DNA from: CAYLKS01 sp964384205 [NCBI: uncultured bacterium]
Lineage (GTDB): Bacteria > JAGOEH01
Length of the DNA stretch: 16,587 nucleotides
Reading direction: 5' to 3'
Assembly (NCBI GenBank): GCA_964384205.1
Contig: CAYLKS010000062.1
Location: 1 to 16,587 of the forward strand
In this document: piece by piece, positions 7,181 through 15,155 of the stretch
Position numbering within the stretch: the first letter of the stretch is position 1
Layout of the letters: every line of letters begins with the position of its first letter
The notes under the pieces: generated by a model
Seen by the model: the letters and a program-made list of their open reading frames with translations, nothing else
Told to the model about the DNA's origin: nothing
The model's database searches: none
Position numbers and translations under genes: made by a program

Positions 7181-8582
7181 TGCTACAATCATAAAAAGAA
7201 AATTATTAGTCAATATAGCTAAAATCCTATTTAATAAAGAAAATCCAAAACTACTTGATAAAATTCCAATTAACATGATACCTAAAAATCAAAATAACAT
7301 AAGATGCTGTATCTATAAAGATAGAGCTGTATTGAAATATAGAATGATGGCAATATTAGGATATAATTGCGAAGATGAAGAAAACGAACTTAAACCAATA
7401 AGTGAATATTTTAATGAAATTAATATGGATAAATCATCAGATGAAAATATATTGACTATTATTGATGTAGCATGTAGTTCATGCTCACCTTCTCATTACA
7501 AAATAACGGAAAACTGTAAAGGATGTGTTGCAAGAGCCTGCATTAATAGTTGTCGCAAAGATGCCATTTCAATTATAAATTCAAAAGCAGTAATAAATTA
7601 TGACAAGTGTGTAAAGTGTGGATTATGTATGCAAGCCTGCCCATATAATGCTATTGTTTATATTCCCGTTCCATGCGAAGAAGCATGTCCAGTTAGTGCA
7701 ATATCAAAAGATAAAAATGGTAAAATAAAAATAGATTTTAAAAAATGTATATTCTGCGGAAAATGTCTTTTAGCATGCCCATTTGGTGCCATTATGGAAA
7801 AATCAGATTTTGTTAAAATCATAAATCAAATTATTCAAAACAAAAATATAGTTGCTCTAATCGCACCCTCTATTTTTGGACAGTTCAAAGCCACTCCTGG
7901 TCAAATAATAAATGCTATTCAAAAATTAGGTTTCAAAAAAATATATAACGTAGCAGAAGGTGCCGAAATTACTACTGCAAATGAAGCAGAAGAATTAAAA
8001 AATGTTATACAACATAATACCTTTCTGACAAATTCATGTTGCCCTTCATACGTGAATCTTATAGAAAAACATATACCTAATCTTAAACCAAATCTTTCAA
8101 AAACAAAAACTCCCATGCAATACACAGCAGATATCGCTAAAAACGATGATAAGAACTGCATTACAGTTTTTATAGGCCCATGTATTGCTAAAAGAATTGA
8201 AGGAGGAAAATATAATAACATTGATTATGTTATGTCATTCGAAGAGCTTGGCGCAATGTTTATAGCTACAGGAATTGATGTAAATGAGTGCGAAGATATT
8301 TCAATTGATATTAATTCTCAAAAATATGGAGTATTGTTCCCAATCTCAGGTGGTGTAACCACTGCAATAAAAAATAAACTTAATACAAAAGATTTGTCCT
8401 ATGAAATCATCAATGGTCTGGATAAAAAAAATATCTCCTTAATAAAAATATATGGTAATGGGAAAAAATTCAATAAACATTTTCTCGAAGTTATGTCGTG
8501 TAAAGATGGATGTATGGGAGGACCAACAACTATTAGTGAACCATCAATTGGTAAAATGTTTTATAACAAACTCTTAAAATAG
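7164..8582 (+). CDS. [FeFe] hydrogenase, group B-like (HfsD-like)
   Basis: This 472-residue protein has the architecture of group B monomeric [FeFe] hydrogenases. An N-terminal family-specific region includes RCCIYKDRAVLKYRMMA (47-63). A cysteine-rich ferredoxin region spans 104-205: C104, C107, C118, C121, C126, C130, C149, C152, C155, C159, C171, C175, C195, C198, C201, C205, enough for three or four [4Fe-4S] clusters. The H-cluster domain follows, with ligands Cys293 (NSCCPSY), Cys340 (GPCIAKRIE), and Cys446 and Cys450 (EVMSCKDGCMGG). Unlike its operon partner it keeps Cys292, the proton-transfer cysteine, so it is probably catalytic, making or using H2 with ferredoxin. GGAG at 7151-7154 supports the ATG. 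No flavin or NAD-binding subunit lies nearby, so bifurcation as in HydABC is not supported. Activity needs HydE, HydF and HydG from elsewhere. Confidence 0.9.
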   Translation: MRTINNATIIKRKLLVNIAKILFNKENPKLLDKIPINMIPKNQNNIRCCIYKDRAVLKYRMMAILGYNCEDEENELKPISEYFNEINMDKSSDENILTIIDVACSSCSPSHYKITENCKGCVARACINSCRKDAISIINSKAVINYDKCVKCGLCMQACPYNAIVYIPVPCEEACPVSAISKDKNGKIKIDFKKCIFCGKCLLACPFGAIMEKSDFVKIINQIIQNKNIVALIAPSIFGQFKATPGQIINAIQKLGFKKIYNVAEGAEITTANEAEELKNVIQHNTFLTNSCCPSYVNLIEKHIPNLKPNLSKTKTPMQYTADIAKNDDKNCITVFIGPCIAKRIEGGKYNNIDYVMSFEELGAMFIATGIDVNECEDISIDINSQKYGVLFPISGGVTTAIKNKLNTKDLSYEIINGLDKKNISLIKIYGNGKKFNKHFLEVMSCKDGCMGGPTTISEPSIGKMFYNKLLK

Positions 8583-8691
8583 TATTAATTTTATAAAACT
8601 ATTTAAAGCGTAGAAAATAAAAAACACTTTTATATATCTTATTGATATTATTTAAATAATTGTAAATATTTCATTCCCCTATCACCATATT
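8583..8691. other. Spacer after the hydrogenase operon
   Basis: I see no gene and no classic GC-rich terminator. ATTATTTAAATAAT at 8647-8660 is a perfect 14-base palindrome, but it is made only of A and T and such palindromes are expected by chance at this base composition. How the hydrogenase transcript ends is unresolved. Confidence 0.4.
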
Positions 8692-9240
8692 TCAACCACT
8701 TTTTTTTGCTTTAGGCAATCTATCATCTTCTTATAATAGATTCTATAATTTTGAATTATTATATCTACAAACTTCTAAGCTTATTATCAAATGCCCATCT
8801 AATCCAACATCATTATTCTGAATATTTTGCAAACACCTTTCTGCAACACTTACAGCTTCACAATTTTCTATATCAAAACACAAAATTAAAAATTTTTCTC
8901 CACCCTACCTCGCAATTGCTTTATTGAAAGCAATAATCTCAAAAACAAAATCCCCTATCCGATGATATAAAATACCTTTATATTTTTAAGTCTATATCAA
9001 ATAAAATTATAAAAATTTTTTCCCCATCTCTATAGTTCACCAAGAAGATTAATAATTTCATCAATTCCCCAATCAATCGATATTACCCAGGAAATATTTT
9101 TATTCTCATCTAATAAAACCTTAGTAATAGAAAAGAAACATTCTTTAGTTTTTATTTTCTGATAATGAATTACTTTAAATAAATATGGTAACATTCTTTA
9201 GATAAGGCAAGATGTTGATTTTAGATATTGATAATAATTT
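8692..9240 (-). pseudogene. Decayed PAS-GGDEF diguanylate cyclase gene
   Basis: Read on the minus strand, this gene-less stretch keeps the order of a GGDEF domain in several frames. YRDGEKIFIILFDIDLK (about 9034-8984) matches the strand ending in DIDHFK. GDFVFEIIAFNKAIAR precedes a TAG at 8907-8905 where the usual tyrosine of RYGGEEF would be, followed by GGEKFLIL (8904-8881). AERCLQNIQ and LIISLEVCRYNN follow. EDDRLPKAKKSG (8730-8695) matches the ADDRLYKAKKSG ending, then a stop. Upstream, ITKVLLDENKNISWVISIDW and the rest of a frame ending at 9033 resemble the end of a PAS domain, less securely. There are several stops and at least one frameshift. The DxLTGLYNRR part is missing, so no active enzyme can be made. 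A functional version would have made c-di-GMP. Confidence 0.75.
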
Positions 9241-9446
9241 ATAAATGTATTAAAAGATGATTAGAGATACTATTAAAAAGACATAGCAAATTGTAAATAA
9301 TCATTCTTTTAACCAATCTTAAAAAAAACTATTATAAAGTTATATTTATTTTTATTAAAATTTTATAAATATATAAAACAAATGTATAGAAATTTCTAGT
9401 TAATAAAATAAAAAAAATTTTTTAAAATCATTTTATTTAAAACAGC

Positions 9447-9474
9447 TTGACAATATGTAAATCAGTTTTAAATT
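9447..9474 (+). promoter_or_regulatory. Probable promoter of the S9 peptidase gene
   Basis: A perfect TTGACA at 9447-9452 lies 57 bases before the ATG. The -10 is uncertain: TAAATT (9469-9474) gives a 16-base spacer but is a poor match, whereas TATTAT (9474-9479) and TATAAA (9477-9482) match better at spacers of 21 and 24. The stretch 9241-9446 holds nothing else I can recognise. Confidence 0.45.
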
Positions 9475-9508
9475 ATTATAAAATCATACTAAAAAAAGGA
9501 GTTAAAAT

Positions 9509-11989
9509 ATGAAAAAAATTTATTTTCTTCTCATAGGATTTTCTATTTTCTTATCAAATCTATTGGCAATTGAATTAAACACTTTTCTTCAACTGGGACC
9601 ATTGCCAGTAATAAATAAGCTTTTCCAAAAAGAAAATAATAATAATATTCAAGAAATCTTAAAAACAAAGTTTATTAACATAAAAAATTTACAGCCATCA
9701 GCTGGAGATAAAATTGAATGGTTCAATGGGCAAAAATATAATTGGCGACAAAGCTCAAATATAAAGTTGACCAATACTACCAACAATTTTCAGATACTCT
9801 ATATAACAACCTATATTCAATCAGAGGAATATCAAGATATAAAAATAACACTAAATGATGAAGATCTTAAAAATAAAAGTCATTTATACCTTAATGGTGA
9901 AAAAATCAATGAAAGAACTACTTTAAGAACTGGCAAACATATTCTTGTGGTGAAAATAGTATTGCCTCCTGATTACAAAGCTACAAATCAACTTAAAATT
10001 AATATTGAAGGTGAAAATATATCAGCAACATTAGACAATAAACTAACTTTCTGGAACTATAAGTATTATGGCAAAATAAATAAAGTTTATTCTTTTGATT
10101 TATCAAAAGATGGAAAATACTTAGCAGTCCTCTATTCAAATTCTACTAACAATAATAAAAAAAATATTTTATCTATATTTAATGCAAAAAACATGAAAGA
10201 ATTAGCTCAAATTGATTATTCAAATTACAAAAAATTTCTATTTACTCCAAATCCTAATAAAATAGCCTTATTTAAAACAAAAGAAGTCGTAATTTATAAT
10301 ATATTAACTAAAAAATATTCATACTACAAAGGCTTAAATTCTAATATAGTTGACTTACAATTTTCACCAGATGGAGAATTTATCTATTATACAACAGATG
10401 AAAAAAGGAACATCATAGATAACAAAAATTATACAATTTATACGGATATAATGCAAAAATTAACTGACTGGACAGATGCAAGAGTTTTATATAAATACTC
10501 ATTTGCATTACAAACATCTATAGCATTAACTCAAAAAGATGGATATGCATTAGACGAATTTACCTTATCTCCTTCTGGTAAATTTCTTGTATTTACCACA
10601 AGAGAAAAAATAGTAGGAAGACCTTATTGTATTACAAAATTTTATAAATTAGATCTCAATTCTAATAAATTAACAAAATTCTATGAAGAAAAAATTCCTT
10701 TTGAAACAAGAGCTCGAAACTTCTATATATTAGCAAACGAAAAAGAGATGCTATATACATCCGCCTTTATGCCTGCAAATGAAAAAAGTATAAATAGAAA
10801 TCTAACTGAAACAGACATATTTAAATTAAATTTAATATCTGGTAAAAAACAAAATTTAACTTCTGCTTATAATATTACACCATCAGAAAGTGGAGATATG
10901 ATATCTTTTAATCCTTACGATAAAAAAATATATTTTCTTGCTGGGATTGGTGGAAAAATTAACATTTTTAAATTAAATCTTAAAAATAAAAAAATAGTAA
11001 AATTAAAAAATACCTTACCATTAATAAGCAAATACAAAGTTTATAAAAATAAAATCTATTACACAGGTCAAAGTTTCGATCATCCTACATATTTATATTT
11101 GTATAATAAAAATCAATCAAAGCTAATATTAAAACCTTCTCCTGATTTCAATGAAAAATACAAACTTGCAAAATGGGTAAGATATACTTTTAAAGACAGA
11201 TTCGGATATGAAATTGAAGGCTGGCTATTCTATCCTATAGATTTTGATAAAAATAAAAAATATCCTTTGATTGTTTACTATTACGGTGGGGTTATCCCAA
11301 GCAGAGAATCTTTTAGATTTGATTATCAATTCTGGACTGCAAATGGCTATTGTGTTTATGTATTAAATCCATTAGGTGCTATCGGATACGGTAATGAATT
11401 TGCAAATTTTCATGCTAATGATTGGGGCGATCATGCAACTTATGATATTATAGATGGAGTAACAAATTTAATTAAAGATAAGCCATTCATAGATAAAAAT
11501 AAAATTGGATGCTATGGCGGTTCTTACGGTGGATTTACAACAATGGATTTGATTACCAAAACTAATATATTTGCAGCAGCTGTTGAATTATATGGAATAA
11601 GCAATATCGCAAGTTATTGGGGTGGTGGAACATGGGGATTCACATATGGTGATATAGCACTTGCCGGAAGTTATCCATGGAACAAACCCGAAATATTCTG
11701 GAAAAAATCTCCTTTATTCAATGCGGATAAAATTAACACACCTCTTTTATTAATTCATGGTGATTCTGACATTAATGTGCCTTTTTTAGAATCAATGCAA
11801 ATGTTCACTGCTCTTCAAGTTCTAAATAAAAAATCAATACTTATAAAATTTAAAAATGAAGATCATGGTATTGTAAATAATTTCAATAATTATATAACCT
11901 ATAAAACCATGATGCTTGATTGGTTTGATAAATATCTAAAAGGCAAAACCAAAGCATGGGATGATAGAATAAAAAAAAGCAGTGAGTAA
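9509..11989 (+). CDS. Exported S9 prolyl-oligopeptidase-type serine peptidase
   Basis: This 826-residue protein has a signal peptide (charged MKK, hydrophobic core to about residue 20, no lipobox) and should act outside the cytoplasmic membrane. Residues 60-180 form a beta-rich domain of unknown role. A degenerate beta-propeller covers about 190-540 (repeated blades such as FSPDGEFIYYTT and LSPSGKFLVFTT). The alpha/beta-hydrolase peptidase domain covers 550-815. The catalytic triad is Ser672 in CYGGSYGG, probably Asp754 in HGDSDINVP, and His786 in EDHGI, in S9 order and spacing. NPLGAIGYGNEF precedes the nucleophile, as in acylaminoacyl-peptidase/DPP-like members. AAGGAG lies eight bases before the ATG. 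S9 enzymes cleave short peptides, often after proline; the exact specificity cannot be read here. The stop codon lies in the loop of the terminator shared with the converging gene. Confidence 0.92.
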   Translation: MKKIYFLLIGFSIFLSNLLAIELNTFLQLGPLPVINKLFQKENNNNIQEILKTKFINIKNLQPSAGDKIEWFNGQKYNWRQSSNIKLTNTTNNFQILYITTYIQSEEYQDIKITLNDEDLKNKSHLYLNGEKINERTTLRTGKHILVVKIVLPPDYKATNQLKINIEGENISATLDNKLTFWNYKYYGKINKVYSFDLSKDGKYLAVLYSNSTNNNKKNILSIFNAKNMKELAQIDYSNYKKFLFTPNPNKIALFKTKEVVIYNILTKKYSYYKGLNSNIVDLQFSPDGEFIYYTTDEKRNIIDNKNYTIYTDIMQKLTDWTDARVLYKYSFALQTSIALTQKDGYALDEFTLSPSGKFLVFTTREKIVGRPYCITKFYKLDLNSNKLTKFYEEKIPFETRARNFYILANEKEMLYTSAFMPANEKSINRNLTETDIFKLNLISGKKQNLTSAYNITPSESGDMISFNPYDKKIYFLAGIGGKINIFKLNLKNKKIVKLKNTLPLISKYKVYKNKIYYTGQSFDHPTYLYLYNKNQSKLILKPSPDFNEKYKLAKWVRYTFKDRFGYEIEGWLFYPIDFDKNKKYPLIVYYYGGVIPSRESFRFDYQFWTANGYCVYVLNPLGAIGYGNEFANFHANDWGDHATYDIIDGVTNLIKDKPFIDKNKIGCYGGSYGGFTTMDLITKTNIFAAAVELYGISNIASYWGGGTWGFTYGDIALAGSYPWNKPEIFWKKSPLFNADKINTPLLLIHGDSDINVPFLESMQMFTALQVLNKKSILIKFKNEDHGIVNNFNNYITYKTMMLDWFDKYLKGKTKAWDDRIKKSSE

Positions 11990-12005
11990 AACCTCACTGC
12001 TTTTT
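11974..12005. terminator. Bidirectional intrinsic terminator
   Basis: A perfect 13-bp stem (11974-11986 with 11993-12005, core AGCAGTGAG/CTCACTGCT) encloses a six-base loop TAAAAC. T-rich sequence follows on the plus strand and A-rich sequence precedes it, so each strand gets a U tract. It serves the S9 peptidase gene and the converging rmuC operon. Both stop codons fall in or beside the hairpin (TAA 11987-11989; TGA 11996-11994), leaving only four bases between the genes. Confidence 0.93.
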
Positions 12006-13061
12006 CTCTTTATATGCAATATTTATCTGATTTCTAATTTCCGATGTTGCATTTATAATTTGAGTATTAGATTTTTCTATAACTTCTATTTTCTTCACAA
12101 TCTTATCAAATATTTGAAATAATTTATCAATCAAGGCATTATAATCTCCAATATCTCCTATAAGATTCATTCTATTATAATATTGAGCCAATAAATTCGA
12201 AAAAGAAATTATATCTTTATATGAACAAATGTAAACCTTATTCATCACACCTTCTGCTATTATTTCAGGACACACTTCAAGTACAATTTCAGGAACAGCC
12301 ATAATACAATAATCTATAGTATTACTTAAATTTTGATATTTTTGAATATTCTTTATTTGTCTTCTAATTTTATTCAATAAAGTTTTTTTGATATTATCCT
12401 TAATGGAAACATCTGTTGTTCTTTCATAATGCTCCACAATATTAAAGATATCGGGCAATTTAGAATCAATGGGAATATATTTTCCATTATCCAATTTCCA
12501 TGCAAATTCCACTTCCCCATTTTCCGTCTTCAAATTTTTCTTAACAATACCTGTAATTATAAAACTTGCTAAGCTATTCTCCAAAATATTTTCACCAATA
12601 ATACCTCTTTTTTTAGTACCAGAAATAACATTTATAAAATTATCAATTCTTTGTTTCATTTCATTAATTTTTAAATCCTTCTGTTTTTCTGTATTATCCC
12701 TAAACTGATTCTGTTGTTCTAAAAATTTGTACATATCATTAATTTGCTTTGTAAAAAACATCCGTGTATCTTCAATTAATTTTTTTATTTGTTCAGATTG
12801 CAAATTCTCAAACTTTTCTGATTTTCTATTGATTTCATTAAAATAATTAACTGAACTATCTATCCAGCTTTTTATCAATTGCTTATTCTGTTCTGCCTGA
12901 ATTTGCAATAAATCAGAATAATTTTCAAACTTATTCTTCAAATCAAAAATCTCTTTATATAAATCAGTAATAGAACTTTTATCAGATTTTACATATTTAA
13001 AATATATTAATGTGATTAAACTCCCTGTAATAAGGCCTATAAAAAAATATAAATACCACAT
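11994..13061 (-). CDS. rmuC: RmuC family protein
   Basis: This 355-residue protein has an N-terminal membrane helix (residues 3-21), a long coiled-coil region (about 30-145) and the RmuC domain (about 150-310). Family motifs are KRGIIGENILENSL (151-164, matching RGxxGExxL) and VEFAWKLDNGKYIPIDSKLP (184-203). Asp199-Ser-Lys201 together with Glu157 fits the predicted PD-(D/E)xK nuclease-like fold. RmuC was named for limiting recombination between inverted repeats in E. coli; its biochemistry is poorly known. It is somewhat shorter than typical RmuC proteins. Its ATG overlaps the sirtuin stop by one base (TGATG), showing translational coupling. It is the last gene of the four-gene operon, and its final codons form half of the shared terminator. 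Confidence 0.88.
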   Translation of the reverse strand: MWYLYFFIGLITGSLITLIYFKYVKSDKSSITDLYKEIFDLKNKFENYSDLLQIQAEQNKQLIKSWIDSSVNYFNEINRKSEKFENLQSEQIKKLIEDTRMFFTKQINDMYKFLEQQNQFRDNTEKQKDLKINEMKQRIDNFINVISGTKKRGIIGENILENSLASFIITGIVKKNLKTENGEVEFAWKLDNGKYIPIDSKLPDIFNIVEHYERTTDVSIKDNIKKTLLNKIRRQIKNIQKYQNLSNTIDYCIMAVPEIVLEVCPEIIAEGVMNKVYICSYKDIISFSNLLAQYYNRMNLIGDIGDYNALIDKLFQIFDKIVKKIEVIEKSNTQIINATSEIRNQINIAYKEKKQ

Positions 13062-13807
13062 CAGTATTTAGTTAACAATTCTAAAATTTCTTTTCCAACA
13101 ATATCTGCTCTACTCTGAATAAACAAATCTGTAACTGAATTTGTATAATTTGAAGGTTCTATATTAAATTCAATAATATATGCTCCATTATTTTTAGCCA
13201 GGTATGGGATTTGACTTGCTGGCATAATCTCCCCTGTAGTCCCAGCTAAAATAAAAAGATCCGCTTTTTGAGAATAATAATATGATTTATCCAGAGCAAC
13301 TGCCGGAATAGGCTCTCCAAAAAATACAAAATCTGGCTTTAATAATCCATCACAATCAGGACAAATAGGAGGTAATTTAGATAATAGAATATCATTTGCC
13401 TCAAAATATTTATTACAATCCAAACATACTAAATGACTGGATCTTCCATGAAATTCTATAACATTTTTACTTCCTGCGGACTGATGTAGTCCATCAATAT
13501 TTTGTGTTATTATAGCTTCAAGCAAATTCATTTTTTCAAGCTTAGCTAATAAATAATGAAAATTATTAGGTTTTGCCTTACCAAAAAAATCATAAAAAAT
13601 TTCTTTTATTATTCTCCAACTCTCTTTTGGATTTCTCTGAAAATAAGAGATATCAAGAATTACAGGATCATATTTGCTCCATAATCCATTGGGTCCACGA
13701 AATGGTGGAATACCACTATCCACAGAAACACCAGCTCCTGTAAATGCTACAGCCATTTTTGAATTTTTTATTCTGTCAATAACAATAGCCAACTTATCTT
13801 CTGTCAT
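13061..13807 (-). CDS. cobB: Sir2-family NAD-dependent protein deacylase
   Basis: From ATG 13807 this is a 248-residue sirtuin, which removes acyl groups from lysine using NAD+. It shows FTGAGVSVDSGIPPFRG (22-38) for NAD binding, TQNIDGLHQ (101-109), the catalytic His120 in EFHG, and zinc cysteines C128-x2-C131 and C149-x2-C152. KPDFVFFGE follows at 157-165. The usual GTSLxVxPA loop reads GTTGEIMPAS (189-198). The FRGPNGLWSKYDP region and overall pattern resemble the class U enzyme of Thermotoga maritima; the Tyr/Arg pair of desuccinylase-type class III enzymes is not evident. GAGAGG seven bases upstream favours this ATG over an in-frame TTG at 13822. It is the third gene of the operon, 25 bases after the GWxTD gene. 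Why a cytoplasmic sirtuin is linked to cell-envelope proteins is unclear. Confidence 0.93.
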   Translation of the reverse strand: MTEDKLAIVIDRIKNSKMAVAFTGAGVSVDSGIPPFRGPNGLWSKYDPVILDISYFQRNPKESWRIIKEIFYDFFGKAKPNNFHYLLAKLEKMNLLEAIITQNIDGLHQSAGSKNVIEFHGRSSHLVCLDCNKYFEANDILLSKLPPICPDCDGLLKPDFVFFGEPIPAVALDKSYYYSQKADLFILAGTTGEIMPASQIPYLAKNNGAYIIEFNIEPSNYTNSVTDLFIQSRADIVGKEILELLTKY

Positions 13808-13832
13808 TCCCAAACCTCTCAATAATATTTTA

Positions 13833-15155
13833 TTATTCTAACCACTTCTCCCAATTATAATCATGAAACTCGTTAGGATCTGTTGAATGAACTAACTTAT
13901 AATTTTTGAAACCATCCATATCTACAAAATAAAAACTCACTCCTCCATGAACACTATAATAATGCCAAATTTCATAAGCTTTCTTACCTGAAGTTTTATC
14001 AAATTTTTCAATATTATCCGGTTCTCCATATTTTAAATAAATCTTACCTCTATCAGTATTCCAGCCCTTATTATTCTTATCAATTCCAAATCTCATATTA
14101 GCAAATTTGATTCTTTTATAAAATACATCTCTTGATAAACCTTTACTATTCATTATTGACCAAAAATTTTCTAAAAAATTTCTCTTACCTTTCAAATCTA
14201 ATTTCTTTATAATCTCTTTTTCTTTCTCAGATAATAAAACACTAATGTATTCTGTTTCCTTATTAATAGAATCTTCAGGCATCAAATCAAATAATGTACT
14301 TGAATCTTTTTCCACATACTCATCTGAATAACTATAGTCAGGATTATATATATAAAAATATTTATCCTTTTTAACACTAATTTTAGAATCTAAAGAATAA
14401 AATTCTAATTGTAATTTATATAATCCTGTTTTAAATTTACCGATTTTAAATCCATATATTTCCAATCCAGAATTACTTCTTATAGAAACATTTTTATCCT
14501 TTATTATTTTAACTAACTTATTATTTTTATCTATTATCTTACACACAGACCTATAAGCAGAATCTTTTAAAGTTCTAAGATTGTACAATTCAACATAATA
14601 ATATAAAACAGATAAATTCTTCCCATAAATTTTTGAAGGATTTGGAACTACCATAAGTCCATTTTTAAAAAATTTATTTTTCTCATTATTTTTAATAATA
14701 GATGCCAGCTCTATATCTGAAACTGTAAAATTATTACTAATAGAATCTATTTTTACTCTCATCTCCTTTTTAGCAAAATTTAAAGCCTCTAAATCCAAAA
14801 TTTTAAACGAAATTTTATAATCGCCCGGCTTCATATAATATCTGGCAATATCAATCAATCTCTGAGTAGATTTTATACTTGCTGTATCTCTAACATAAGT
14901 TTTTTGAAAAATGCTATCCTGTAATATTAAAGAATCTTTTTTGGATATATTTATATCTATTCTGTAATAAGCATAATATAGAGAATCTTTCCTTACAAAT
15001 TTTAATAATTTACGTGGAATAGAATAATAAATTTCTAAATTAGCATATTCTTTTGTAGAATAAAATCTTGCAAAATCTAATTTAAAATCTAAATTTTGTG
15101 CTCTACTGTAAAAATAAAAAATAACTAATAAAAAAAATATTTTAAATAACTTCAT
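13833..15155 (-). CDS. GWxTD domain protein, exported
   Basis: This 440-residue protein has an N-terminal signal sequence (hydrophobic core 4-16, likely cleavage after Ala19 or nearby) and a C-terminal GWxTD domain (about 310-430). Defining motifs are GWNTDRGKIYLKYGEPD (364-380), EIWHYY (395-400) and the FYFVDMDGF strand (408-416). The N-terminal half is beta-rich, starting with FARFYSTKEYANLEIYYSIP, as in full-length family members. The GWxTD family is defined only by sequence and occurs mainly in FCB-type bacteria; no biochemical function is established to my knowledge. Its ATG follows the TAA of the lipoprotein gene directly (TAAATG) without a strong Shine-Dalgarno site, implying reinitiation by ribosomes from that gene. 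The two proteins may act together in the envelope (inference). Confidence 0.85.
   Translation of the reverse strand: MKLFKIFFLLVIFYFYSRAQNLDFKLDFARFYSTKEYANLEIYYSIPRKLLKFVRKDSLYYAYYRIDINISKKDSLILQDSIFQKTYVRDTASIKSTQRLIDIARYYMKPGDYKISFKILDLEALNFAKKEMRVKIDSISNNFTVSDIELASIIKNNEKNKFFKNGLMVVPNPSKIYGKNLSVLYYYVELYNLRTLKDSAYRSVCKIIDKNNKLVKIIKDKNVSIRSNSGLEIYGFKIGKFKTGLYKLQLEFYSLDSKISVKKDKYFYIYNPDYSYSDEYVEKDSSTLFDLMPEDSINKETEYISVLLSEKEKEIIKKLDLKGKRNFLENFWSIMNSKGLSRDVFYKRIKFANMRFGIDKNNKGWNTDRGKIYLKYGEPDNIEKFDKTSGKKAYEIWHYYSVHGGVSFYFVDMDGFKNYKLVHSTDPNEFHDYNWEKWLE

Noticed and set aside
3732-8582. Electron-bifurcating HydABC-type hydrogenase
   Set aside because: No NuoF-like flavin/NAD-binding subunit is encoded, and the PAS domain plus phosphatase point to signalling.
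8905-8907. TAG in the GGDEF remnant as a recoded codon (read-through or pyrrolysine)
   Set aside because: Other stops and a frameshift break the same gene, and intact genes here show no internal TAG; ordinary decay explains it.
8583-9508. CRISPR array, tRNA or insertion sequence in the large gap
   Set aside because: No regular repeats, cloverleaf arms or terminal inverted repeats were found; the GGDEF remnant accounts for much of it.
13808-13822. TTG start for the sirtuin
   Set aside because: It would add only five residues and would overlap the GAGAGG Shine-Dalgarno site that fits ATG 13807.
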